NCBI GenBank assembly: GCA_964036665.1
Contig: OZ038533.1
Coordinates: forward strand, 4,574,001-4,638,000
Reading direction: 5' to 3'
From: Gordius sp. MW1
Lineage: Eukaryota > Nematomorpha > Gordioida > Gordea > Gordiidae
Length of the DNA stretch: 64,000 nt
Positions 42,699 through 55,687 of the stretch are shown here, one piece after another (the stretch's first letter is position 1; the number at the start of each line of letters is the position of its first letter). The notes below the pieces were generated by a model. The model saw only the letters and a program-made list of their open reading frames with translations, searched no databases and had not been told where the DNA came from. Position numbers and translations under genes: made by a program.

Positions 42699-44600
42699 CT
42701 AGTTTTCTAATTTTCCTTTGTTACTATCTTTGGCAATTAAGGATTTCTTTTTTACCTCGTAATCATCCAGGCAAGCATCTATTATGGCCCTTTTATTAAA
42801 ATATAAAAAATATATAATTCTTTAAATAAATTTGTTGCGAATAAAATAATCAAAATTTACTTGTCTTTTTCATTAAGCATTAGTAAATTTGTGTTATCAT
42901 TCGTATGATCACCCGCATCCATTATCAATTTGTAGAGTTGGGGAGTATTAGGAGCCGCGATGTGGCAAGCAATTTTGAAACAAATCTTATATATTTTAAT
43001 AAAATAAAATTATACGAATAAAAAATAAATATAAAAAATATAATTTCAAAGTAAATAATTTATAATTACCATCGTATTATGGATATCATTCTGGGTGATG
43101 CTCGATTTAACGATGTTTTCAAGTAGGGTGTGACTAAATGGGAAATGATTTTAAAATGATGCCTTTTCAAATTAAAAAAATATATGGTACAATGTTTTAT
43201 TAAATGGTATAAAAAAATTACATTCACGACTAAAAAAAAGATATAAAGACGCGCTATAGCTAAACGGGTGGCATTGATCCGTGTATGAAAATCGTGTTGG
43301 ATTAAACGATTTCCATTGTGATCTTTTGCCTGAAAAAAAGGTTAAACATTTAGGATTTATAAACCTTTCGCTGATACGAGTTTAATAACAATCGATTTAA
43401 AAACCCGCTCCTTTCAAACCCTAAATATTTGCATTTACATATTAATTTTAATAAATAATAATCGGACTGTCTTGGTTAACTAAATTGTACTTTAAATTTT
43501 TAAGTTGAACTAAACTTTTTTCCTTTGAATCATAAGGTATGCGTGCTAAAGAGGCTTAATTCGTCAATCTTGACCCCAACTTAAATAATTGCAATGCCTA
43601 AAAAGCGACATCTATTTGTAAATAGGAACGCAAAAAAACATATTCGTGTTTCAAAACATAGGAATTATTCGATCGACGAAAATATTCGATTTTTAAAGAA
43701 TTAATTGAAAAAACATCAAAATTGCTAATTAATTTTAATTTGAGACCATGTGTTTGCTATAAAAATAACCATATGTTAAATTTGTGATTATCGAAAAATT
43801 CGGCTAGGAAATAGTAACTCGAATACAATATTTAAGTAGTGATTACAAGCAAGAATTAGGCATAATATATATGGTTTGAAGAATTCTGAAAATCGCTTTA
43901 ATGGTTAAAATGGGTTGTTACACGTTATAAAATTAAAGATTATTGATTCATCGTTATATAAGAACAACTTAGATATTCAAGATGAGGATCGTTTTTCGCA
44001 ACACTATATATGCGTGAATATAATAAGAGTTGAGCAATCTAATAGTTTATAGCTTTGCTCACAATTAAACAAAATTCTATAAAATCCCTTATACCTCAAT
44101 TCGGTTATTATGTCAGATTCATGGAACCGTCGCAACAAGGACCTATTAAATAATGACAAAAAATTAATAAAATTATATAGGAAATAACTTTGTCAATATT
44201 TAAACAATTATAAAAGGAATAAGCCAATTAATTTCGTTAATACAAAGTGAACAAAAAAAGAAAGGGTACACTAAATTTACCAAATATCTTCGAATAATTG
44301 GGCGTGGTATAAGACTTGAATAACGTCGTTAAACATCCCAGCTAAGCTATTGAAAAAATATGTAGCGTAACGTTTTCAAATTTAAAACCGTTTTTAAAAT
44401 AAAATATGTAACAATATTAAAAATTTGTGCAAAATTATTTACTAATCTTCTACGGATAGAGTAGTTGAGGTGCCAGAGTCTTGATTGATCTTCGAGCTAT
44501 TTTTAAAGTCATTGCCGCGATTTGTTTTGGTGGTGAGGTCGGGTTCTTGCGTTATGCGTTGCACTATTTCTTGAGCTATAGCCCCAAACCGTTCTTTCGT
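42699..44600 (-). CDS. PTCD3: 3' exons of mS39 (model partly uncertain)
   Basis: Proposed exons are 44600-44454 (KERFGAIAQEIVQRITQEP), 43329-~43222 (DFHTRINATRLAIARLYI), 43133-43070 (HTLLENIVKSSITQNDI), 42985-42861 (ICFKIACHIAAPNTPQLY, then LIMDAGDHTNDN) and 42789-42699 (AIIDACLDDYEVKKKSL, stop). The last three are in phase with one another and match the C-terminal region of PTCD3 (SELLNELMDSA, then VVELASAFSLP). The step from the 43222 exon to the 43133 exon does not keep phase with any GT donor I can see. About 15 residues expected there are also missing, so a small exon or a sequence error is likely. Confidence 0.68.
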
Positions 44601-47600
44601 CTTAAATTAGTAATTAAAATTATATACAAATGTCGTACACTTACACTTTATATTCACTTCATAATTTATTCATTGATGGATTTAACTTGCGCTGTTTGTA
44701 CACACTAAGGTTCGGGGAGCGGGTGGGCAATTTAGTAATTAATCGGACCGGGCCAAGTTCAGAAGAAATATTCAATTACATTTTAGTGTTTATTAAATAA
44801 ACTAACGATCGTGACTTAAAAGTAATAATATTTCAAGTCAATATTTAAACTATCTGGCTGCAATACAGCGAAATTTAGAGGGTAATAAGAAAACTGTATA
44901 CCATTCTTATTGTAAATGATCCCAAGCACACTTTTACCTCTCCAAACAAGTTCGCATCATGCCCGTGAAGACTTGGGGATTGCATAACTCTTATAGAAGA
45001 GACCATGATTTTCAGGAATTCCCGAAAAAAATCCATATCTCTATCCAATCCTCTATTGTTCGACCTTTCATCTCCCCTCGGTTTTGAGGAAACATTTAAG
45101 CTGTGCGTTATTATGATGGCAAAAATTTTGAAATCAGACCATAGCCTTGGCACAAACTCGAGCAGACTTTTAACCTTGGCGCTAGCCCCATCTTGAGTGT
45201 CTTCTTTCAATGCCCGCAATACGAATCTTAACAAATCTTTGGCCATGCCGTGATCCAAACAAAATTCCTGCAAAAGGCAAAATTAAATGTTAAGAAAAAT
45301 AACTTTATATTACACACGACGATAAACATATTCATAAGGGCTCAAAATCATAGTTATAATTTATGTACCTCAGAGAGGCCTTAAATTTAAGTTTATTCAG
45401 CGTAAATTACCCCTAAAAACATTCAAAAAAAATTGAAGTAGGTTTTGGTGTCATAATGGTGAGAAAATTAACGTGATAGTTTAGGTATATTAAAGGCATA
45501 ATATCCAATTTTAAAGGTTTTACAACTATAGAAAACCTTTTTATTTTTTATTTTTGGCCTTAATGTAGCTCTTATTAGTCTTAAAGAAAAGCAAGAATCG
45601 TATGTAACATTTTAACAAAAAAGTAAATCTACATAATACTAAAAAATAAAGGTCAAAATAACTGCGTTTAAATAAAGTTTTCTCAACTTTTGAAAAAGAG
45701 TGTTTATAAAACAAATCCTTAAACAGGGGAGGTCGAAAGTGTATAATTGTACAAAATGTAATTAGAATAAATGCCAACTTAGAAAAGTCATTTGCCGTTT
45801 TTGTATGACCTTCAATAACTAATGATGTTTCACAATTTTCCCATCTACTTATACGCTTAAACAGTCAAAAAATATTTAAAAATATAGAGAAAATCTAAAT
45901 AACAAATGTAAAACAAGCATTATAAAATAAAAATTAAATTCATACAAAGCCTAAAAATACTTTGATCTTCATCAACGTAAAATTCAAAAACACTTACGTT
46001 AGGGACATATTTGTTGTAGGCTTCGATAACGCCACCCACCGTTTCGTACTGGTTCAAAATTCGGAAATAATTTGAACTAAAAAACAAATCAATTATTAAG
46101 ATGCAAATCGCCTAGCTAACATAGTAACAATGCCAAAATTTCAGCTATAAGCTTTTGAGACCCCATTTTATAGTAATTAGTAGTTTTTAGGCTTTTCTTC
46201 AACCCAGAGTCGTTCCAAAATTAATAAAAAGTTTTGTCATAATGTCCTTTTACAAGATCGTAGCGCCTTCTTTAATATTAGGCAATGTTATTTATAATAA
46301 AAACATTTACCATGGCGTTACTATTATATTGTTTAGAAACATGGGCTTAGCCAGCATTGGAATTAGAGGTGGGCAATAATAAAATTTAAGGAGGGGCAAA
46401 ATATTCACTTTTCGAAACTTAAGCCATAATTTTAATTCCAACAAATTTTTGGATTCAGAGGGGGGGGGCAGCCGTCCCTCCCTGCTCCTCCCCCCTTGGC
46501 TACGCCCATATTTAGAAATAAGTTTACGAGAAATTAAAACGGTGAAAGGCACACTTACCGCAGCGGAAAATAATAAGGAGATAGCTAATACCGAATAACC
46601 TAAAAAGTCTGCTGAATCTTATGTATTACGACATAAAATTTTGCAAGGAAAAACATTTTAAACGCAAAATTTTGCTGGGCGAAAGGGGAAAAAATTACAA
46701 AAATTGGTGATGATTATCGTGGTCCCCTATGAGAAGGCGATTGTTGCGGTATTCGTATACTTCTAACAACTGGTGAGCCAAGGCCTTGTCTTCCATATTG
46801 TTTCGGCACTTAAAAAGCGTAAGAAATGCGAAAATAGCTTTAATTTTGCCCTTTGTAACACAATAGTAAAAACAGGAAAAAGTGCGAAACTTATTTTATT
46901 AAATGTAAAATATTAAGACTAGGCGAAGCATATTTCATGGTATGAATTAAGGATGTAGTAAAATAATTGAGCGTCATATAGTGTTGTTAAAATGCCAAAA
47001 TGCTACTACCATAACCTATGGTAGTAGCATACATCTCGCCCATTACCATCATCATAACCAGCATCATGCTGCTTAATAACCCGGTTGCTATCACTGGCAA
47101 CCATGGTTGCTTGGTTGTAAGAGATGTAAGTAACCGGGCATTTGGCAGATAGGATTGATATAACCGTGGTATTGAGCAGGCTCGTTATAAACTAAACATG
47201 GTTTTTAGCAAATTCAATTTTAGCTTACTATTAGAGTTGGTAGCTGCCATATAATGCTAATCAATATTTTTCAATCTTTTATTAATACAAAAATGGTGAT
47301 TAAAAAATTTAAATATATTATAAATATGTCCCGTTATTTTGCCCCCCCCCCCTAATTTTTTATCCTCTTTCTCACCAGGGGGGGGGGGGGGGGGGGGTGT
47401 TTTGCCCCCCCCCTAATTTTTTATCCCCCCCCCCCTATTTTTTATCCTCTTTTTGACGAGAGGGGAGAGGGGGGGGGGGGTGTGTTGCCCCCCCCCCCCT
47501 TATTTTTTATCCTCTTTCTCAAAAGGGGGAAAGGGGGGGGGGGGGGTGTTTTGCCCCCCCTAATTTTTTACGCTCTTTCTTACCAGGGGGAAGGGGGGGG

Positions 47601-50600
47601 GGGTGTTTTGCCCCCCCCCCTTATTTTTTATCCTCTTTCTCACCAGGGGGGAGGGGGGGGGGGGGTGTTTTGCCCCCCCCCTAATTTTTCACCCTCTTTC
47701 TCACCAGGGGAAGGGGGGGGGGGGTGTTTTGCCCCCCCCCCCTTATTTTTTACGCTTTTTCTCACCAGGGGGAAGGGGGGGGGGGTGTTTTGCCCCCCCC
47801 TAATTTTTTATCCCCCCCCCCCCTATTTTTTATCCTCTTTTTGACGAGAGAAGAAAGGGGGGGGGGGTGTGTTGCCCCCCCCCTTATTTTTTATCCTCTA
47901 ATGAGAAAAAGCGTAAAAAATAGGGGGGGGGTGGGCAAAACACCCCCCCCCTGGTCAGAAAGAGGATAAAAAATTAGGGGGGGGGGGCAAAAGACCCCCC
48001 CCCCCCCCTGACCTTTTGTCATAAAGAGGGTAAAAAATGAGGGGGGGGGGCAAACCCCCCCTCCTGATGAACACCCCCCCTGGTGAGGAAAAGCGTAAAA
48101 AAGAGGGAAGGGGCAAAACACCCCCCCCCCCGGTCAGAAAGAGGATAAAAAATTAGGGGGGGGGGGCAAAAGACCCCCCCCCTGCCCTCATGTCAGAAAG
48201 AGGATAAAAAATAGGGGGGGGGGCAAAACACCCCCCCCCCCCCCTGGTGAACACCGCCCCTGGTGAGGAAAAGCGTAAAAAATAAGGGGGGCAAAACACC
48301 CCCCCTCCCCTCTGGAAAAGAGGATAAAAAATAAGGGGGGGGGGCAAAACACCCCCCCCCCCTCCCCTCTGGTCAAAAAGAGGATAAAAAATAAGGGGGG
48401 GGGGCAAAACACCCCCCCCCCCCTCCCCTCTGGTCAAAAAGAGGATAAAAAATAGGGGGGGGGGCAAAACACCCCCCCTCCCCCCTGGTAAGAAAGAGCG
48501 TAAAAAATAAGGGGGGGGGGCAAAACACCCCCCTCCCCCCTGGTCAGAAAGAGGATAAAAAATAAGGGGGGGGGGGGCAAAACACCCCCCCCCCCTCCCC
48601 TCTGGTCAAAAAGAGGATAAAAAATAAGGGGGGGGGGGGCAAAACACCCCCCCCCCCTCCCCTCTGGTCAAAAAGAGGATAAAAAATAGGGGGGGGGCAA
48701 AACACCCCCCCCTCCCCCCTGGTAAGAAAGAGCGTAAAAAATAAGGGGGGGGGGGGCAAAACACCCCCCTCCCCCCTGGTCAGAAAGAGGATAAAAAATT
48801 AGGGGGGGGGGCAAATAACGGGGCAAATTTATAATATATTTAAATTTTTTAATCACCATTTTTGTATTAATAAATGATTGAAATATTGATTAGCATTATA
48901 TGGCAGCTACCAACTCTAATAGTAAGCTAAAATTAAATTTGCTAAAAACCATGTTTAGTTTAAAACAAGCCTGCTCAACCACGGTTATATCAATCCAATC
49001 TGCCAAATGCCCGGTTACTTACATCTCTCCCAACCAGCAACCATGGCAACTTTAATCTGCCATGCTAGTAACCGGGTTATTAAGCAGCATGTGCTGCTTA
49101 ATAATGATGGTAATGGTAGGAGATATGTGCCTATTACCAGGTTTAGCACTATACCAGCAGAACCCATTTAGCAGATTAACAACACTAGCGTCATACTTCA
49201 AATTTTGTTTAGTTAATAAATTGAAAATTATCGCTTAGCGACCACTATAAAGGAGAGATTAGATCATAAAAATACCATTCAGAAAAGCATTAATAATAAT
49301 TATCGTCTTGACCTGAACTTTTTTAAGATATTTTCATGATTTTTTTAAAAATTGTTATTAAACGTAGTGGACATCATAGTTTAAACATTGAAACATAGCT
49401 CATAGTTTTGCTAATATCATCAAGAAGTAATTAAACTAAACACGGACTCTTTTAAGAAATCCTATTAATATTCGTATCGCTAAAGATCTAAGATAAAATG
49501 CAAGAAGGTACAGAGCAATGGTAAAACCATAAGTGGCCAGCATTTTACTGGATAACACAAAAAAAACAAGGCGACCAATTTTATCCAGCTAAAAACATGA
49601 GACGCCACTTAATTATTCGCTAAATATCATATAAGATTCATGTAACAATGCAAAGTGAGATTGTAGTTTTTACCACGTTCATGGCGGTCGTGAAAAAGTT
49701 GACTGCGAGGGATCATTGAAGAGTTCGTATAAAATTATTATATAACATATAACATTACATATTTATAATTAGTGTTGTAAAAAGGGCTGAGTTTTGTTTG
49801 GTCGACCTGTGGTTCTAGTCGACTAAACATAAAAAGACCAAAGCTTTTCTGGTCTGTTTTTCTTAGTCGACCTCCAGGCTTAGTCGAAATTTGAAAAATA
49901 GACTGAAGCGACCGTTATTCTTAGTAGAACCGACGAAGGTCGACCGAGGAAAACCCAGCCGTTTTTACAACACACTATTTTAAAATCAATTATATGTAAA
50001 CGAATCACATGAAGCGCAATATTAATTAAAACTTTGCTCATCATGCCAAAAGTTTGTAATTAATATTTAAGTAAAATTTAGCGTCAAGCATCTTTTTTTA
50101 ACGTGAAAAACACCATTTCCCAATCATTTTTGTAATATTGCCAATAGGCCGTCTTCATTATTGTGTTACAAGCAATTTCATTGTATAGATACGGTGGATT
50201 TGGAGACTTCATCTTCTCCTTTATTCCCCCTGAAGAGGACCATAAGTGTCCGAAATATTGCGTTCCATTTCTCTCTACCTACGCTATCAATCCAAATCCA
50301 CCGTAGTTATAATCACTTTACTTCATTTTTATTTTTTAAGACTTCATCTTCTCCTTTTTTTTCCCCTGAAGATGGACCATAAGTGTCCGAAATAGTGCGT
50401 TCCATTTCCCTCTACCTACGCTATCAATCCAAATCCACCATATTTATACAATGAAATTTATATAAACGGATTGAAAATTATTGACTATATGTTACAAGCA
50501 ATATTTACATTCAATCAGTAGACCAATTATTTTTGGGACCTCTTTTGAAAAGCTATTTAAAATGCGTACATAATAACAGATACATATCGACGATTGTACA

Positions 50601-53600
50601 ATTAATTAATAGCAAAACTAGTTTTAAAACTAATCTGTTACACATCCCTCCCCCCACTTAATCAGTCATAGGCGCTAAATTATAAAATGACTATATCCTC
50701 TAATTTAGAATTAATTGTCAAAATCAATTTGCTTTGTCAGAAGTGTGAATAAAGATTTCAAACATTTTAGTTACCATAATTTAGCTCTTAACGCAATTAA
50801 GATTTATCGTTGTGAAAGGGCTGAAGCTATAGTTTGAAATGAATTCATAAATCGAATTCGAAAGCACATATAGGAACTTTTGGGTGATTACCTAGCCTAA
50901 ACCAGACCAAACTTAAAATACAAGGCTAATTTTGGATTTAAAAATCCAAAATAATAATGGATTAACCGTTTAATAAATAACAAAAAAAATAGTAAAATTA
51001 CCATTAGAATTAAGTAAATTGATAATAATATACCATCGTTAGGATGCTGAATTGTGTATTCTTTATTTTTCAGGTACTCCACAATGTCATAAATAATTGT
51101 ATGATGAGTTCGCCCTTAAAAACACGAAAAATGAGATATATTAGCTAAACCAGAATAACGATTAAAAAAATAAAGTGGTAACACAAATCAAGACGTTTTG
51201 AATTGTTTTAACTAAAATTCGATAACGGGTTATGATGGAGTGTACAATGTGAAAATCAATTTTTATGTGATCAATATAGTTTTTTTAATATAATTTTCAC
51301 TAATTTACACAAAAAAATATAAAAGCAAAAGTTTGAGGTTTTTGTTTCATTATTTTACTATAAACTAAAATTTAAAAAGCTAGCCACTAATACTTATGGA
51401 AATACTGCATAAACAGTAAAATCAGTAAAATAGTGATTATGGTCCTTTCAACGTTCATAATCCAAAAACTGGCCCAAAATGGCTAAAATTTTCAGAAATT
51501 ATTACAATACATAGGAGGCCTATAACCTCACCAAAAATTATCTAAATCTATGATGGCCCAAAATCGCCTTAAAGATAAAAAATTTAGACTTATAGACTTT
51601 ATATGACAGTTACTTTTTTTGATTCCAAATTTTATCATTATTTAATGTATTTTAATCAAAAACCTAGGATTTTAGCATATATTTAATTAAAAGTTTTAAC
51701 ATCAATTGTTATAAAATAAATTTAAAAAACTACAAAAAATTAATTTCCCTTCTGCCCCTAAACTTTGGTTATAAGCATGCTGGCTGCGTCAATTAATATG
51801 TAAAATTTATTGTGACTTACTATCCCTGTAGTGCCCTTTAAGTATGAGTTCGAAAGTTCCAAGACTGGGTTCTAGCGATAATTTTGACGAAACCAAATTA
51901 AGTAGAAATTTTTAGTATGATAGTAAATATTAATAAAAAATAAATCTTATTTTAAATATAATTTATTTTTTCCGTTATTTTAAAAGTTTTAAAAATAAAT
52001 AAAAGCACCTCATTTGGCTACAAAATAAAATATATCAAATTGTGGACTAAGATTGTTTCCTCAATTTCCTTGATGTCATCTTTCAAAAAACCCCAAATTA
52101 ATCAATATTTCAACAACCATAACCTATGTTTGATAAGCTAATACCGTATTGCCATTTGCACAAAAATAGCATAAAAAGGCCCTCAACGACTTTTTTAAGT
52201 CAAATTAAATGTCAAATTCTTTGATCTGACTACAATATCTCATTGTTAAATTTTCAATCCAAATAAGAAAACATTAGAATTTTTATATAAAAAAAAAATC
52301 ATCGAATTGAGCATTGCAACCAAACCAAAATTTAGTCACTTTAATGCTTGCTTACCTATGTGACAAGCCCTCATTTCGGCTAATATTTGCAAGCCAAGTT
52401 GGCTGGCTTGCTTGAAATTCCGATTTTTACAGCTAATTTTTAGAGCTTCATTGAACGTTTCCAGCGTCGGGGCGATGTTATTTTGAGCCATTTCCTCCAT
52501 ATAAGTCTAAGCCGTGATGTGTCGCGAAGAAATTAAATAAAATTAGCTAATCATCGATAAATGTCCATAAAACGAGGTGACGATTTCGTATTGTTTTTCA
52601 TCGGAAAAATTAAGCAATTTTTAAGGTGTTTTACAATTTAAGTAGAAATATTTTAAACCCAATTTATCAGAAGGCTTTTAAGGGGAATAATCATATATTT
52701 AGGCAATTCAGTCTAATACATTACCTTTATAGATTAATGAGACAAAATCACTAATAAATTAAAAAAATTTGATTTTATCGAAATGACCAATATTATAAAG
52801 CACGTCAGAATCCCTAGAAAAAGAAAAAAAATAATAAAAATCCTTAAGCGAATACTGAAAACATAGACTTAAGCCATACAACGGATGTTTAATAAGGCCA
52901 ATAAATTCTGTAAGCTAAAAATTGTAATTTTCTTTAAACACTAATAAAGGTTTATTTCCATATAATTGTGTATGCTGATACATGCTAAAATATATTAGAT
53001 TTATGAGCTGGCATAAAGCCATGGATTGAAATTGTATTGGATTTTATAATTTCCATGGTAATTTTCCGCTTGATGTAAAAAAAATCTTAAGGATCATGTG
53101 TCATGGAAGTAATATATTTTAAAATAAATTAAATTATGAATCTGCAAATCATAGAAAATTAACTGCATTTTTCCCGCGTAATTCAAAGTTTTAACAATAT
53201 TAGGGACAATCAATACCTTAACCCATATCCATTGCATATCGGCATTGTCCATTTGGTATTGAATTACCGAGAGCAAGGCGTTATATATGTGACAATCCAC
53301 TATTTACAGAGGAATTATAAAAAATCATTATTATTAAATTCCAAACACAAATTTGAACTATATGAGAAAATCATTTTTTCAGTAAACTTTATAAATAATT
53401 TACGTGGTATATTATTGGCTTTCATCTCTTCGTACAAACTCTTAACCTTTTCAGCTCGTGCATACTACCAATTTTACCAATACATATATTTAATTAAGGT
53501 TAAAAGTAGAAATACAAAGAAATATTTGTGTTTAATTATTAAACATGAAAATTAAAAAGATAACCTATTTATAAAATTACACTTTAAAATATAATTTTAT

Positions 53601-55687
53601 AAATTAAAAACTGAAAATATATTACCTTAGCCAAACCTCTTATCATAATGGAATAAGCGAGCGTATCTTTAGTTTCCATATCTTCCCAAATTTGATCAGC
53701 ATAGCCCATGTCCCTAGGATATTTTTAAGTAAGAAATCTCCTTAATTTTACTTCCATCGACCTCTGTAAGGTTTTAACCCAGTTACATTTTTGTACCAAT
53801 ACATCTATATAAACCATAAAATTATGATATGTCAAATTCCAGTGTTTTTATCATACTTTTATAAATTTAAATGAAAACATCACACAAATATATAGAGCTT
53901 GCAAGATAATAATTGTTACAGAATAAAGTTAATTTTCTAAGTCAATTTTAGAAAAACACCATCTCAATTTGTGCTAACGCTGTGAAATTTAATAACTTAA
54001 TATATAAATTTGTTTAAAAAAGTAAGGGTAAATTACACTATAAACTGATAGATTAAAAATGAATCAAATTTTATACAACATTCAAATGATTTATTGAATT
54101 ATATATAATTAAAAATCTAACATCATCTCCTGGTTGTATTTTGATATCGTTGCCAGATGTCTCATCCTCAGTGTCAATAATACTTGGGTCTGAGCTGTTA
54201 TTGAAGGCAAACAATTGTAATAATAGAAGTTTTGTTTCTTCATTCACACTATTCCCTGCAAAGTAAACAAAAATATTTACAATTACATATTTAATTGCTT
54301 TTTTTTAATTTAGGGCAATTAAAGTTGAATAATAATGAGTTATAGTACAATTTAAAGTTAGTAAATTTTATAAGAGTTTTAATATGTAGTTTTAAGTAAG
54401 GAAGCTATCTTAGTTAAGCTTTTCTCAAAGCTCAATTTTTAACTATTCTAACCTTATCTAATTGAATTATAAAAACTCCCCTCTACATTTCAGCCCAGAA
54501 AAAAAGACTAGCACTTTACAAACACATTTCCACAGCTTTTAGATAAATTAAAATGTTAAATCAGTAATTTTAATAAGAAATGATATTGGAAGTCAAATAG
54601 AACCTTAACTGTAACCAATTAGCTCCAATTTGTTGATTTAGGCCTATTCAAAAATTATTTTATCTAAAAATTGATAACAAATTTCAATAATTTATCCTGC
54701 CTTACCCAACATAGCCATAATGAGAGACGCAAAGTTAAAATTATATTCCTCTATAATAAAAAAATCTTATAAGATTTAAAACATAAACTATAGCCAAAAG
54801 GTTTTTCTGACCACATACAACATTTTATGCAGTAAAGACAAAAAAGATTTAAAAAGTTTTTTTAAGGATAAGACACTTTTTTTAACTATGCCAATAATAA
54901 TATGTATATAAAGAACATTTTTGTGGTATTTCTATTTTTAATTTATGTCTATAACAAAAAGATATATATATTTAATAAGATGAGCAATTAAATACAATTT
55001 ATATACCAGTATCTTTGATCTCCTTGTAGTTTTTAAACAAAATATCAAAATTAGCATCAAGTTCAATTAACTTTCTTAGTTTTGTATCTGTTGCCTCAAG
55101 TTTATTTACTTCTAGCAATTGAGGATTTTTTGAATAAAAATGCTAATAACAATATAATTAGATCAAGTATCGGAATTTATGTGCACACATTAGAATAATT
55201 AAATAATTGACAAAAACCTCTATTTTAGGAAAATCCTTAGAGTCTTCAAAAAGGTTTGGATATTTATCTAAAAAATACCTAGCTGCCATTCTTCCAGATT
55301 CTTTAGAAAGAGCAAAAGATCTCTTGTTATCATATATTATATTTCACTATTCTTTACAAATCACTTACTTTTTCGTTTTTATTAACAGGAATAAAAAATG
55401 GATCATCATGAAATCTATATTCTGGAGCTGTGTAATCCTGATGTTTTTAAAATAAGTATGCAACTAAATCTATTACTTTTTGCAATGTATCCGATAATGC
55501 TTTCAATAAATCAATTGGGGATCTATAAAATTAACTTTAAAAAATCGTACATTACCTTTCAATTCTTAAAGGAACTTCGATATTATTTGAAAAGCTAATA
55601 GTATGTTTACTAAACTATAAATAATTAAACATAATATTATTACAATTTTTCCTGAATACACACTTTTAAAAATTTTGAAATCAGCAT
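42699..55687 (-). CDS. PTCD3: Mitochondrial small ribosomal subunit protein mS39 (PTCD3), ~21 exons
   Basis: mS39 is a pentatricopeptide-repeat protein of the animal mitoribosome small subunit. Exons (5' to 3'): 55687-55644, 55594-55556, 55522-55477, 55437-55369, 55322-55218, 55142-55007, 54255-~54122, 53713-53626, 53464-53404, 53299-53217, 52506-52356, 51871-51821, 51114-51034, 46837-46699, 46076-45998, 45267-44938, then the 3' exons described separately. Borders are GT-AG and phases agree except after 54122. The translation follows human PTCD3 in order: APEYRFHDDPFFIP, RSFALSKESGRMAARYF, DQIWEDMETKDTLAYSIMIR, NNIPLDCHIYNALLS, NNIAPTLETFNEALK, IEPSLGTFELILK, HTIIYDIVEYLKNK, LNQYETVGGVIEAYNKYVP. 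The basic start (MLISKFLK) fits a mitochondrial presequence. The largest intron (46838-51033) holds several DNA transposons. Confidence 0.93.
46340..46510. mobile_element. hAT-like MITE with perfect 8-bp duplication
   Basis: Ends CATGGGCTTAGCCAGC and TTGGCTACGCCCATA. TTTAGAAA flanks both sides (46332-46339, 46511-46518). It sits in an mS39 intron. Confidence 0.88.
46979..49187. mobile_element. hAT-like foldback element with G-run/C-run core
   Basis: The octamer GCGTCATA flanks both ends (46971-46978, 49188-49195). The tips are TAGTGTTGTTAA and TTAACAACACTA. Arms of about 360 bp (46979-47335 and 48830-49187) are inverted copies, sharing CCATATAATGCTAATCAATA and AACCGGGTTATTAAGCAGCAT-type blocks. 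The core is a two-sided minisatellite. No coding. It lies in the largest mS39 intron. Confidence 0.92.
47340..48815. repeat. Mirror-paired poly-C/poly-G minisatellite
   Basis: Units of about 60 bp: TTTTGCCCCCCCC, TAATTTTTTATCCTCTTTCT, CACCAGGGGG, then a G-run and TGTTTTG. To the left of about 47895 the units read on the + strand (eight or so). To the right they read on the - strand (about eleven). Every unit also has a C-run and a G-run, so it can fold on itself. The many Pro/Gly-rich open frames across the array are by-products. Confidence 0.9.
49770..49977. mobile_element. MITE with TAGTGTTGTAAAAA ends
   Basis: Left tip TAGTGTTGTAAAAAGGGCTGAG and right tip CAGCCGTTTTTACAACACACTA are inverted. 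The interior has several GGTCGAC/AGTCGAC boxes. The tip resembles the foldback element next door. The flanks TTTATAAT and TTTTAAAA match only weakly. Confidence 0.75.
50173..50459. mobile_element. MITE with internal direct duplication
   Basis: The inverted ends are ATTTCATTGTATA..TACGGTGG (50175-50200) and CCACCATATTTATACAATGAAAT (50436-50459). Inside, a ~105-bp block (GACTTCATCTTCTCC ... CCAAATCCACC) occurs twice, at about 50203-50302 and 50340-50441. Each copy contains GGACCATAAGTGTCC, a short palindrome-like box. Confidence 0.78.

Noticed and set aside
44875-45273. 132-residue single-exon protein
   Set aside because: It is one mS39 exon (44938-45267) plus a few intron codons on each side.
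47482-48859. Many long Pro/Gly/Phe-rich open frames on both strands
   Set aside because: They are six-frame readings of poly-C/poly-G minisatellite units and change with run length; no start context or splice signal.
53232-53555. 107-residue + strand frame
   Set aside because: It lies over two mS39 exons on the other strand and has no domain.
55207-55598. Two + strand frames of 82 and 66 residues
   Set aside because: Antisense shadows of mS39 exons 2-5.
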